DNA of 64,000 nt from JAKCDU01 sp035551615. Lineage in GTDB: Bacteria; Actinomycetota; Acidimicrobiia; Acidimicrobiales; Palsa-688. Positions 49,942 through 57,655 of the stretch are shown here, one piece after another; position 1 is the stretch's first letter, and each line of letters opens with the position of its first letter. Where the stretch lies: the NCBI GenBank assembly GCA_035551615.1, contig DASZNC010000059.1:1-64000 (forward strand), read 5' to 3'. A model generated the notes under the pieces. That model did not search any database. It saw nothing but the letters and a program-made list of their open reading frames with translations, and was not told the DNA's origin. Both the position numbers and the translations under genes were made by a program.

Positions 49942-52530
49942 TCAGCCGCCGCCGAAGCAGACGAAGCCGGCCGAGCTGGGCGAGGCGTAGGGTCCGCCCA
50001 TCTGGCGGCGGGCCATGGCCAGCGCCGACGACGGCGGTACCCGGTCGGCCAGGGCCCGGTGGAGAGCGGTCATCAGCCCGACGGCCGAGCTGTCGGCGAC
50101 CGGGCTGACGCTGGCCAGGGCGGTACCGACGCCGGTCTGGGTCAGCACCTGGCCCAGACCGAGGCCGCTGCTGGTGTCGGCCATACCGGTGTCGCAGCAC
50201 GACAGGACGACGACCGCCGCCCGCTTCTCGGCGGTGGCCAGCTCGTAACCGGTCAGATGCCCGTCACTCAACCTGATCCCCGACAGCATCGGGTTGTCGC
50301 CGCGGTGGGTGCCGTGGGCGGCGACGTGGACCAGGTCGCTGTCGGTCAACTCGGCCAGCACCCGCTCTACGGTCGCCTCCCTACCCCGCAGCACGGTCAC
50401 ATCCGGCCACAGCCGGCTGATCCGGTCGACCTCCTCGTCGGCATGCTGCAGGTCGGGCCCCGCCACCAGGAGCACCCGGGGACGGGCCGGCGGCCGCTGG
50501 CACTCGCGGTGGGCGTCCATCCAGGCCGTGGCCGACGAGGCGACGGTCACATCGGCGTCGACCAGGCCGGGCAGGAGAGCCCACGGCACCGAAGCCAGGG
50601 CCCCCTCCGGCACGATCACGTACCCGGACGCCGGCGGACGGTCGAACGCCGGCAACAGCAGGGCCCCGGCCGCCCGGGCCGCTGACCGCAGGGACCGGTC
50701 ACCGGTACCGGACGAGATGGCCGCGCCGAGGGCCAGACGCAGGCCGGCCACCGCCCGGCGGGCCGCCGAGCGGTCGGCCATGTCGATGATTCGCCGGTCG
50801 TCACCGTCGGCCACGATGGCGAGCAGGCGGTCGCCGGTGACGGCGAAACTGACCAGTACCCGCCCGGCGAACGTCTCGGCGAAGGCGGCCCGGTCCATGG
50901 GCCGCACCGCCAACCCCGTGTCGCCCGAATGGTGCCGGCTGTAGCGACGCACTATCTCCTCCACGGCGGCCTGCCGTTGGCGGAGCCGGGTGACCTGGGC
51001 CACGGTGCTGTCCTCCCGGTTGATCTCCTCGGTCACCCCCCTGAGCCGGTTCAGCAGCCGGGCGATCTCCGGGTCATCGGCCGGACGCATCTGGGCTCGG
51101 GTCGTCTGGCGGACCGCTTCGGTCCATCTGAGCGCGTCGTCGGGCCGGCCGGCGCGGGCGGCGATGCGCAGGCCGATCGACATCAGTTCATCGGCCCGAC
51201 CGCCGCCCCGGCTGCGCAGTTCCAACGAACCGAGGGTCGCCAGGAAGGCGCGCAGGGCGGCCAGGCCGTCGATGAGCGCCCGACGGGCGCCGGCCAGATC
51301 ACCCTCGGCCGACGACAGCTGGGCCTCGACCAGGTAGATCTGGAGGCGGCTCAGGGGCGTCTGCTCGCCGGCCGTCGCGGTCAGACGGTGGACCAGGTCA
51401 TGGGCCCGGTCGTGCGCCGGCGATTCGATGAGCACGGCCGCCGCCCGGGTCTCGGCCTCGATGGCCGGGGCGAACCAACCGGCCCGTCTCAGATCGCCGG
51501 CCAGCTCTATGAGGGCGTCCGGCCGGTCGGCCGCCGTCACCCTCAACTCGGCCAGGCGGGCCAGCAGGCTCCAGCGGGGCCGGTGCTGCTGCTCGAACCA
51601 CTCCCCGGCCCGGGCCGCCCACCGGGCCGCCGCCCCCATGTCCCCGTCGAGCTCGCAGGACCGGGCCGCCAACAGAGCCGCCTCCGGCACGTCGGCGTCG
51701 AAGCCACCCTTCTGCAGCAGCTCGACCGCGGATTCCGACAGGGCCCGACCCTCGGCCACCAGACCGGCGTCGAGGGTCACCTGGACACGGTCGACGAGGG
51801 CCTGGGGGCGGAGCACACCCAAACGGCCGGCCCGGGCCTGGGCGGCGTCGAAGCGGGCCAGCGCCGTCGGCACGTCGCCGCGGAGGGCAGCTACGAAGCC
51901 CAGGTTGTGCTCCGCCTCCATGGCCCGGATGTCCTGACCCTCAGCGGCGAACACCTCCGCCGCCGCTTGCAGGTCGACCTCCGCCTGTTCGAAGTCGCCC
52001 CGGTAGGCCTGCACGATGCCGCGGTTCTGGCGGGCCACGCCGGCCTCGACGATCATCCCGGCCGCGGTGCAGGCGTCGGCCGCGGTGTTCCAGCAGTCGA
52101 GGGCGTCGATCTCGCGGCCGGATCGCTGGAGGGCCAGCCCTTTCTGTATGAGGGCGCGGGCCCGTTCCCGTTGGTTCAACCAGGGACCGGCCCGCTCGAT
52201 GAGCGCGATCGCCTCGTCGAACTGGCCGGCATCGATCCGCTCGAGGGCCAAGGCGACCGACGCCTCGGAGGCGCCGCGGGTGTCACCGGCCGATTCGAGC
52301 AGATCGACGGCGGCCCGCAGATCGGGCCCGGCTTCGCCCAGCCGGCCCAGCTGGCGGGCGGCCCGGCCCCGGGCCCAGGCCATCCGGCCGGCCAACCGGT
52401 CCTGGCCGGACCCCGGTTCGACCGTCGCCACCAGGTCGAGCGCCCGGCGGGGGTCGGATTCGGCCAGCCGGAGGGCTTCTTCGACCCGTGCCTCCTGGTC
52501 TCCGGTGACGCCGGAGCTGGTGTCCACCAA
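49942..52530 (-). CDS. TPR-CHAT caspase-like protease
   Basis: 862 residues from the GTG at 52530. Residues ~15-480: TPR-like helical hairpins (LGFVAALRGDVPTALARFDA etc.). Residues ~560-862: CHAT domain with catalytic His739 (LVHVAAHGTHRGDNP) and Cys779 (VVLSCCDTGM), plus GYVIVPEGALASVPWALLPG and the GTALASVSPVADS strand. The dyad is intact, so it should be a cysteine endopeptidase gated by the TPR part. It is third in a minus-strand unit after an ECF sigma factor (53618) and a small protein (53046). The arrangement suggests proteolytic control of the sigma factor; see findings. Confidence 0.92.
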   Translation of the reverse strand: MVDTSSGVTGDQEARVEEALRLAESDPRRALDLVATVEPGSGQDRLAGRMAWARGRAARQLGRLGEAGPDLRAAVDLLESAGDTRGASEASVALALERIDAGQFDEAIALIERAGPWLNQRERARALIQKGLALQRSGREIDALDCWNTAADACTAAGMIVEAGVARQNRGIVQAYRGDFEQAEVDLQAAAEVFAAEGQDIRAMEAEHNLGFVAALRGDVPTALARFDAAQARAGRLGVLRPQALVDRVQVTLDAGLVAEGRALSESAVELLQKGGFDADVPEAALLAARSCELDGDMGAAARWAARAGEWFEQQHRPRWSLLARLAELRVTAADRPDALIELAGDLRRAGWFAPAIEAETRAAAVLIESPAHDRAHDLVHRLTATAGEQTPLSRLQIYLVEAQLSSAEGDLAGARRALIDGLAALRAFLATLGSLELRSRGGGRADELMSIGLRIAARAGRPDDALRWTEAVRQTTRAQMRPADDPEIARLLNRLRGVTEEINREDSTVAQVTRLRQRQAAVEEIVRRYSRHHSGDTGLAVRPMDRAAFAETFAGRVLVSFAVTGDRLLAIVADGDDRRIIDMADRSAARRAVAGLRLALGAAISSGTGDRSLRSAARAAGALLLPAFDRPPASGYVIVPEGALASVPWALLPGLVDADVTVASSATAWMDAHRECQRPPARPRVLLVAGPDLQHADEEVDRISRLWPDVTVLRGREATVERVLAELTDSDLVHVAAHGTHRGDNPMLSGIRLSDGHLTGYELATAEKRAAVVVLSCCDTGMADTSSGLGLGQVLTQTGVGTALASVSPVADSSAVGLMTALHRALADRVPPSSALAMARRQMGGPYASPSSAGFVCFGGG

Positions 52531-52575
52531 CCCGGCTCTCGGATCAGCCCGGGCCGGAGATGCCGACCGGATCGG

Positions 52576-53046
52576 TCACACCGTCACCCACTCGGTCTGG
52601 AACCCGGGGACCTCCGGATCGGAGGGCACGGCCCGGATGCTGACGGCACCACGCGGCAGCTCCTCGAAGTAGAACTGCCCGAGTGCGTCGATCGGCCGGG
52701 TGACGTCGGCCCGTCCGGGGTGACGGAGGAGTACCGCCCCAGCGATCACCGGATCGAACCGGCCGGCGAGCCGGCGGCCGGCGTCGATGACGGTCAGCTC
52801 GGCGGTGCCGCTCGGCGCCCGGAAACGCAGCCGTCGCTCGGCCACGCCGGCGCGCACCCGGGCCAGATCGTCGTCGTCGACGGCCGAGTCGAACTCCAGG
52901 TCGGCGACGGCGGCCACCACACTCCGCCAGCCGAAAGCCGTCCGAGCCGCCGACGTGACGGCGGCCGGCACCGGCTCGGCCCGGCGCAGGACGGCGACCG
53001 CCTCGGCCAGCAGGCTCTCCTCACCCGACCAGAAACTGTCGGTCAT
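52576..53046 (-). CDS. Small helix plus β-sandwich protein between sigma factor and CHAT
   Basis: 156 residues. The ATG at 53046 overlaps the sigma factor stop (ATGA). Residues 1-45 are helical (SLLAEAVAVLRRAEPVPAAV, TAFGWRSVVAAVADLEFDSA). Residues ~75-156 look like a carboxypeptidase-regulatory/transthyretin-like β-domain (RRLAGRFDPVIAGAVLLRHP ... ALGQFYFEELPRGAVSIRAV ... TEWV). No membrane helix or zinc-anti-sigma motif. I recall similar genes with the same neighbours in other actinobacteria. By position it is a candidate anti-sigma factor or CHAT substrate. Confidence 0.75.
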   Translation of the reverse strand: MTDSFWSGEESLLAEAVAVLRRAEPVPAAVTSAARTAFGWRSVVAAVADLEFDSAVDDDDLARVRAGVAERRLRFRAPSGTAELTVIDAGRRLAGRFDPVIAGAVLLRHPGRADVTRPIDALGQFYFEELPRGAVSIRAVPSDPEVPGFQTEWVTV

Positions 53047-53618
53047 TGCATCCTTTCGGTAACGGTGTCCTGCTGTTGTCCTTCTCGGAGCAGCCGTTCG
53101 AGTCTTTGGAGACAGCGTGATCGGGTGGGTCCGATGCTTCCCATCGGCACTCCCAGGTTCGAACTGAGGTCGGTGTACGACGCCGGCGGATCGGCGGACA
53201 GCGCGATGAGCATGCGCCGGCAGCGATCGGGCAGAAGCGCTACCGCCATCTGGACGGCCAACTCCCGCTCGGTGGCGAGCACGGCCAGTTCCGGATCGTC
53301 CACCGCGTCGTCGGGCCGGTCGAGCCATTGCCAGGGATCGACGGGCACATGGCGCACCCCGAGTCGCGAGACCCGAATCGCCTCTCGCCGGGCGGTGGTG
53401 GCCAGCCAGGCCCCCACCCTCGAGGTGTCGTTCAACTGGTCGAGATGCTCGGCCAGGCGCATCCAGGTCGTCTGGCTGACGTCGGCGGCGTCGGCGTCGT
53501 CGAGGCCCACGGAGCGGGCCACCGACCACACCAGACCGGAGAACCGGTCGACCAGGAGTGACCACGCATGTTCGTCGTCGGCCGCCGCCCGGGTGACCAG
53601 CTCATCTACTTGGTCCAC
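53043..53618 (-). CDS. ECF-type RNA polymerase sigma factor
   Basis: 191 residues from the GTG at 53618. Region 2: DEHAWSLLVDRFSGLVWSVA, then DVSQTTWMRLAEHLDQL and WLATTARREAIRV. Region 4: LLPDRCRRMLIALSADPPAS, YTDLSSNLGVPMGSIGPTRS and RCLQRLERLL. All expected segments are present. It overlaps the next gene by 4 bp and heads the sigma / small protein / TPR-CHAT unit. No anti-sigma factor of the usual zinc-binding type is encoded alongside. Confidence 0.9.
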   Translation of the reverse strand: MDQVDELVTRAAADDEHAWSLLVDRFSGLVWSVARSVGLDDADAADVSQTTWMRLAEHLDQLNDTSRVGAWLATTARREAIRVSRLGVRHVPVDPWQWLDRPDDAVDDPELAVLATERELAVQMAVALLPDRCRRMLIALSADPPASYTDLSSNLGVPMGSIGPTRSRCLQRLERLLREGQQQDTVTERMQ

Positions 53619-53718
53619 GCCCAGGAGATCCTAACCAGTCGGCTTCGGCAACGTCCGATCCGCGGCTATCGGGGGGCCCGGTCAGGCCGGCGGCATCAGC
53701 CACCACCCCATACCGGCA

Positions 53719-53823
53719 TCAGCCACCACCCCAGATGGGAGCACCGCCGGCCACCCATACCGCGGCCAGGCTGGCCAGGACCATGCCGGCGTGGACCGCC
53801 CGGTTCATCATCACTCGACGCAT
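53719..53823 (-). CDS. 34-residue single-span membrane peptide
   Basis: ATG at 53823 preceded by GAGGAGGA at ideal spacing, TGA at 53721-53719. The basic N-terminus (MRRVMMNRAVHAG) is followed by one hydrophobic segment (MVLASLAAVWVAGG) and APIWGGG. It may be a small membrane protein or a cleaved leader. It lies 100 bp upstream of the ECF sigma gene on the same strand. A 20-bp direct repeat (CGGCATCAGCCACCACCCCA at 53691 and 53714) covers its stop. Confidence 0.5.
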   Translation of the reverse strand: MRRVMMNRAVHAGMVLASLAAVWVAGGAPIWGGG

Positions 53824-53894
53824 CAGCGTCCTCCTCTCGGGGGCCGGGACGAGTTCCCTGCCCTCCGTCCAAAGAGAGTCCGATGCCTCCCGAA

Positions 53895-53931
53895 TTGATA
53901 CACCTGAAATTTTTCCTTTGACATGTATCAA
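53895..53931. promoter_or_regulatory. TTGATAC/GTATCAA inverted repeat in AT-rich promoter region
   Basis: TTGATAC (53895-53901) and GTATCAA (53925-53931) flank an AT-rich core in the divergent region between the 34-residue peptide gene and the DUF5317 gene. Likely a regulator site or overlapping promoters. The regulator is unknown. Confidence 0.5.
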
Positions 53932-53988
53932 ACGGGGATCCGGGCGCCTCTTATGTGAGCGAGTCACAGAAGTATGTGAGGAGTGCCA

Positions 53989-54597
53989 ATGCTCATATTG
54001 CTCGTCGCGGTCGCAGCCGGTGTCCTGATCGGACTGGCTACCGGCGGCCGCCTGAGCGGCCTTGGTGACTTCCGCCTGCGCATGTGGCCCCTCCTCCTCG
54101 GAGCGGTGGCCGTGGAGTTGGTCGTCGGGGACCTACCGTCGGGTCCCCGCTGGGTTCTGGGGCTCGCCGCCTGCGTCGTCGCCGGAATCTGGTGCATGGT
54201 CAACCGACCCGTCGGGCGGCGGGTGGCGGGCCCCGAGCTCATCGGCGTCGGTGCCGCCCTCAATGCGGTCGTCATGGCCGCCGACTCGGGCATGCCGGTA
54301 TCCCGATCGGCACTGGTTCAGGCCCATCTGGGTGGCATCCCGGATGTGACACGGGGCCACCTCTACAAGCACGTGGCCATGACCGGTCACACCGCCCTGC
54401 GGCCGCTGGGTGACGTCATCCCGGTGAGCCCGCTGCGCACGGTCGTCTCTGTGGGCGATGTCCTGATGCTCGCCGGCATCGTCGTCACCGTGGCCGTGGC
54501 CACCAGAACCCACCGGTCGGAGCCGAACGCCCCGGCCGGCACCGAGCCCGCCGATCGCCAACTCCTGCCCCGGCAGGAGCTCGCCAAAGGAACATGA
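53989..54597 (+). CDS. DUF5317-type integral membrane protein
   Basis: 202 residues from the ATG at 53989 (GAGGAG 5 nt upstream; the GTG two codons earlier overlaps that site). About five hydrophobic helices (MLILLVAVAAGVLIGLATGG, WPLLLGAVAVELVVG, WVLGLAACVVAGIW ...). A conserved-looking NAVVMAADSGMPVS, then HVAMTGHTALRPLGDVIPVS marks the DUF5317 family. Function unknown. Confidence 0.8.
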   Translation: MLILLVAVAAGVLIGLATGGRLSGLGDFRLRMWPLLLGAVAVELVVGDLPSGPRWVLGLAACVVAGIWCMVNRPVGRRVAGPELIGVGAALNAVVMAADSGMPVSRSALVQAHLGGIPDVTRGHLYKHVAMTGHTALRPLGDVIPVSPLRTVVSVGDVLMLAGIVVTVAVATRTHRSEPNAPAGTEPADRQLLPRQELAKGT

Positions 54598-54604
54598 CCA
54601 GAAG

Positions 54605-54781
54605 ATGGAATCCGGGCGCCCCGACGCCAACCCCTCACTCGAAGAGGTTCGCCGAGACCTGGACGCGCTGGCCGAGCGCCGTCTCAACGGACCCTGGACG
54701 GAACGGGAGCTCCAACGATGGCACGAGTTGATCGCCATCGAAGAGGAACTGCTCGGACCGGACGAGCACCGGCGCCCTTGA
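54605..54781 (+). CDS. 58-residue hydrophilic helical protein
   Basis: ATG at 54605, TGA at 54779-54781, 7 bp after the DUF5317 stop. Sequence features: SLEEVRRDLDALAERRLNGP, WTERELQRWHELIAIEEELL, then a short charged tail. Strong helix-turn-helix-hairpin propensity and typical codon bias support a real gene. Co-transcribed with DUF5317. Function unknown. Confidence 0.65.
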   Translation: MESGRPDANPSLEEVRRDLDALAERRLNGPWTERELQRWHELIAIEEELLGPDEHRRP

Positions 54782-54822
54782 GCCGTCCGCTCGAGGGCCG
54801 GTAGGGACGACTGAGAGAGTCG

Positions 54823-56118
54823 ATGGAGACTGGGGAATCTGGACCGAGACGATCAGCGGCGCCGGTGGCCGTGCTGGGTGAGGTCACCGACCCGCTGCAG
54901 GTGCTGCGCCGGATCGTGGACCAGGCCATGGTGCTGGTCTCCGGCGCCGAGGGCGCCGTCGTCGAGGTGCTGATCGACGACCAGCTGGATTATGTGTGCA
55001 CCGCCGGCACCCTGGCGCCCTATGCCGGGCTGCGCCTGGCCGTGACCGGCAGCCTGTCCGGGATGGCGCTCAACACCGGGGAGATCCTCCGCTGCGACGA
55101 CTGCGAGTCCGACGGGCGCGTCGACCGGATCGCCTGCCGGGAGGTCGGCGCCGTGTCGATGCTGTGCGTGCCGCTGCGCAAGCCGCCGCACGACGTCGGC
55201 GTCCTGAAGGTCACCTCGACGCAGAAGTCGGCGTTCACCGAGCGGGACATGCGGGTCCTCAGCCAGCTCTCCGAGTTCATAACCAGTGCTGTCGCGGTGG
55301 CCGCCGATGCCTCACGGGTGCTCGGCGGCGACCACGAGTCGGACTCCCTCTCCGCCTTCGTCGCCAACGTCATAGAGCCCGGCCGCCACATCGAGCACAA
55401 CAGCCGGCGCCGGATCGAACAGGTCCTGGCCGATCGTCGCTACGAGAGCCTGTACCAACCGATCATCGACCTGACCACCAACCGGCTGTTCGGGGTCGAG
55501 GCCCTGACCCGCTTCGCCGACGTGCCCTACCGATCACCCGACCTCTGGTTCGCCGAGGCCGAAGCGGCCGGCCTCGGACTGGTGCTGGAGCTGGCTGCGG
55601 TGGAATCGGCCGTCCGTCTCCTACCGGCGCTGCCGGCCGGCATCCGCCTCAGCGTCAACGTCGGCCCCCGGACCATCGTCTCGGCCGAACTGGAGGCCAT
55701 GATCGAAGAGGCCGGACCGGACCGCATCGTCGTGGAGTTGACCGAGCACCTGCGGGTCGAGGACTACCCCGGGCTGAACCGGAACCTGCAGTCGTTACGG
55801 GAGCGCCAGACCCTCCTGGCCATCGACGACACCGGCGCCGGGATCTCGAGCCTGACGCACATCCTGAAGCTGGCTCCCGACATCATCAAGCTGGACCGCG
55901 AGATCACGAGCGGCATCGACATCGACCCGGTGCGCCGGGCGCTGGCCGCCGCCCTCGGCACGTTCGCAGCCGAGTCGGGCAGCATCGTCGTCGCCGAGGG
56001 CATCGAGTCCGAGGCGGAACTGGCCGTCCTGCAGGACATGGGCGTCAGGTACGGGCAGGGCTTCCATCTGGGACGCCCGACCCGGGCGGCGGACGTCCTG
56101 ACCCGGGCTCGGCGTTGA
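54823..56118 (+). CDS. GAF-EAL c-di-GMP phosphodiesterase
   Basis: 431 residues. Residues ~20-165: GAF sensor domain (DPLQVLRRIVDQAMVLVSGA ... VLKVTSTQKSAFTERDMRVL). Residues ~195-430: EAL domain with Glu226 (FGVEALTRF), Asn in RLSVNVGPRT, Glu in VVELTEHL, the Asp pair AIDDTGAGISSL, Lys in IIKLDREI, Glu in VVAEGIES and Gln in GQGFHLGRP. All residues for metal binding and catalysis are present, so it should hydrolyse c-di-GMP. No GGDEF domain here. Its last 74 bp overlap a convergent LLM-type gene. Confidence 0.93.
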   Translation: METGESGPRRSAAPVAVLGEVTDPLQVLRRIVDQAMVLVSGAEGAVVEVLIDDQLDYVCTAGTLAPYAGLRLAVTGSLSGMALNTGEILRCDDCESDGRVDRIACREVGAVSMLCVPLRKPPHDVGVLKVTSTQKSAFTERDMRVLSQLSEFITSAVAVAADASRVLGGDHESDSLSAFVANVIEPGRHIEHNSRRRIEQVLADRRYESLYQPIIDLTTNRLFGVEALTRFADVPYRSPDLWFAEAEAAGLGLVLELAAVESAVRLLPALPAGIRLSVNVGPRTIVSAELEAMIEEAGPDRIVVELTEHLRVEDYPGLNRNLQSLRERQTLLAIDDTGAGISSLTHILKLAPDIIKLDREITSGIDIDPVRRALAAALGTFAAESGSIVVAEGIESEAELAVLQDMGVRYGQGFHLGRPTRAADVLTRARR

Positions 56119-57136
56119 CCTCGGCCACCAGGTCGATCAACCGGGCCAGACTGTCGAGCCGGCGCGCCGAACGACCCTCCAGGCCGGCGCGCAGGGTGTG
56201 TATGCCGGCCGCCCGGTAGGCGCGCAACCGATCCTTCACCATCTGGTCGGTGCCGATCAGGTTGGTGCCGAGACCGATGGCCAGCGGCACCCGCCGGCGG
56301 GCTGCGTCGCGGTCCCCGGCCCGCCAGAGGCGCTCGACCTCGCCCACGTCGTCCCCGAAGCCCTGGCGGGTGAAGGCGTCCTTGTAGAAGTTCCGGGTCG
56401 GCGATCCCATCGCCCCGAAAGTGAAGGCGTACCCGTCGGCATGGCGCCGGGCGGCCCGCTCGACGTCGTCGGTGAACTCGACGCCGACGGCGACGGTCAG
56501 CTCGATCCGGTCCGGGTCCCGCCCGGCTGCCAGGGCGCCCTGGCGAATCGGGTCGGTGAAGACCGACGCCGTCTCGGGGAGGAACGAATTGCCGATCCAA
56601 CCGTCACCCAGCTCCCCGGTGAGCCGGAGGTTGGCCGGCCCGAGGGAGGCGACGAACACCGGGACCGGCATCGGCGGGACCGGGCTGCGGATGGCCCGGC
56701 CTTCCCCGCCCGGGCGGGGCAGCTGGTAGATACGGCCCCGGTGCTCCAGCCGTTCGCCGGCCGTGATCTGCCGGACGATCTCGATCGTCTCGCGGGTCCG
56801 GGCCAGCGGATGGTCGAAATCGATACCGTGCCACCCTTCCATGACCTGGGGCCCGCTGGTGCCGATGCCCAGCACGAACCGGCCCCCGGACAGCACCTGC
56901 ATGGACTGGGCGGACATGGCCAGCAGGGCCGGGGTGCGGGCGCCGAGCTGGGCGATGGCCGTGGCCAGCCGGATCGTCGAGGTGGTGGCAGCCAGGTAGG
57001 CGAGCGGCGTCAGCGCGTCGAACGCCCAGAACTCGGGAACCCATACCGAGTCGGCACCCAACCGCTCCGCTTCCTGCACGAACGACGCCCCGTCGGGGCC
57101 GTCGAGGGTGGCGGTGATCCCGACCCTGAGGGTCAC
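56045..57136 (-). CDS. LLM-class F420-dependent oxidoreductase
   Basis: 363 residues. The GTG at 57136 overlaps the upstream SRPBCC stop (GTGA). Luciferase-like barrel: SFVQEAERLGADSVWVPEFW, TSTIRLATAIAQLGARTP, LSGGRFVLGIGTSGPQVMEG and VFVASLGPANLRLTGELGDG. F420-dependent reductase by family resemblance. The C-terminal ~20 residues (SGRPPPGSGVPDGSPART) are low-complexity and overlap the EAL gene in antisense. Operon partner of an SRPBCC protein, near an amidohydrolase and an enoyl-CoA hydratase, so a lipid or steroid-type catabolic unit is plausible. Confidence 0.88.
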   Translation of the reverse strand: MTLRVGITATLDGPDGASFVQEAERLGADSVWVPEFWAFDALTPLAYLAATTSTIRLATAIAQLGARTPALLAMSAQSMQVLSGGRFVLGIGTSGPQVMEGWHGIDFDHPLARTRETIEIVRQITAGERLEHRGRIYQLPRPGGEGRAIRSPVPPMPVPVFVASLGPANLRLTGELGDGWIGNSFLPETASVFTDPIRQGALAAGRDPDRIELTVAVGVEFTDDVERAARRHADGYAFTFGAMGSPTRNFYKDAFTRQGFGDDVGEVERLWRAGDRDAARRRVPLAIGLGTNLIGTDQMVKDRLRAYRAAGIHTLRAGLEGRSARRLDSLARLIDLVAEVNAEPGSGRPPPGSGVPDGSPART

Positions 57137-57645
57137 CGGCGGGACTCGACCCGGTCCCGGATGCCCGCCAGCGTCCTGGTCATGCTCGCCTCGTGCTGGC
57201 GGAGGCGCACGAAGACGATCTTCTGCTCCTTGTCGGGCATGGCCTCGATGGCAATGCTCAGACCGGACCAGCCGGGGCCGACCTGCACCCACTGGGTGAG
57301 CCGGGTGCCACCGGCGTCGGGGGTGAGGGTGAAGCGCCACACCGCGGCCGGTTCGGACGGGTCGCCCACCGCCCAGGCGAAGCGGCGCCCCGCTTCGCAC
57401 TCGACGATGGTCGAGACGGTGGTCCACTCCCCCATCGGCTCGTTGGCGTTGTGTCCCTCGAAGCGGCGGCCCACTGCGGCCGATTCGGCGCCGTCCAGCC
57501 AGACGACCGATTGGAGCTCGTCACTCCACTCGGGCATGGCCAGCGGGTCGGAGACCACCGGCCACACCTCGTCCGGCGGCGCGGCGATGACCGTGCCGAC
57601 CTCCACGGTCGGGCGGTCGGCGTAACGGGCCCCGGTCCATTCCAC
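57133..57645 (-). CDS. SRPBCC family protein
   Basis: 170 residues from the GTG at 57645. Helix-grip pattern VEVGTVIAAPPDEVWPVVSD, then ALMPEWS-like AMPEWSDELQ, GHNANEPMGEWTTVSTIVEC and a long C-terminal helix. It binds a hydrophobic ligand by family analogy. Translationally coupled to the LLM oxidoreductase downstream and 10 bp from the amidohydrolase upstream. Confidence 0.82.
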   Translation of the reverse strand: MEWTGARYADRPTVEVGTVIAAPPDEVWPVVSDPLAMPEWSDELQSVVWLDGAESAAVGRRFEGHNANEPMGEWTTVSTIVECEAGRRFAWAVGDPSEPAAVWRFTLTPDAGGTRLTQWVQVGPGWSGLSIAIEAMPDKEQKIVFVRLRQHEASMTRTLAGIRDRVESRR

Positions 57646-57655
57646 CGGCCCGGCC

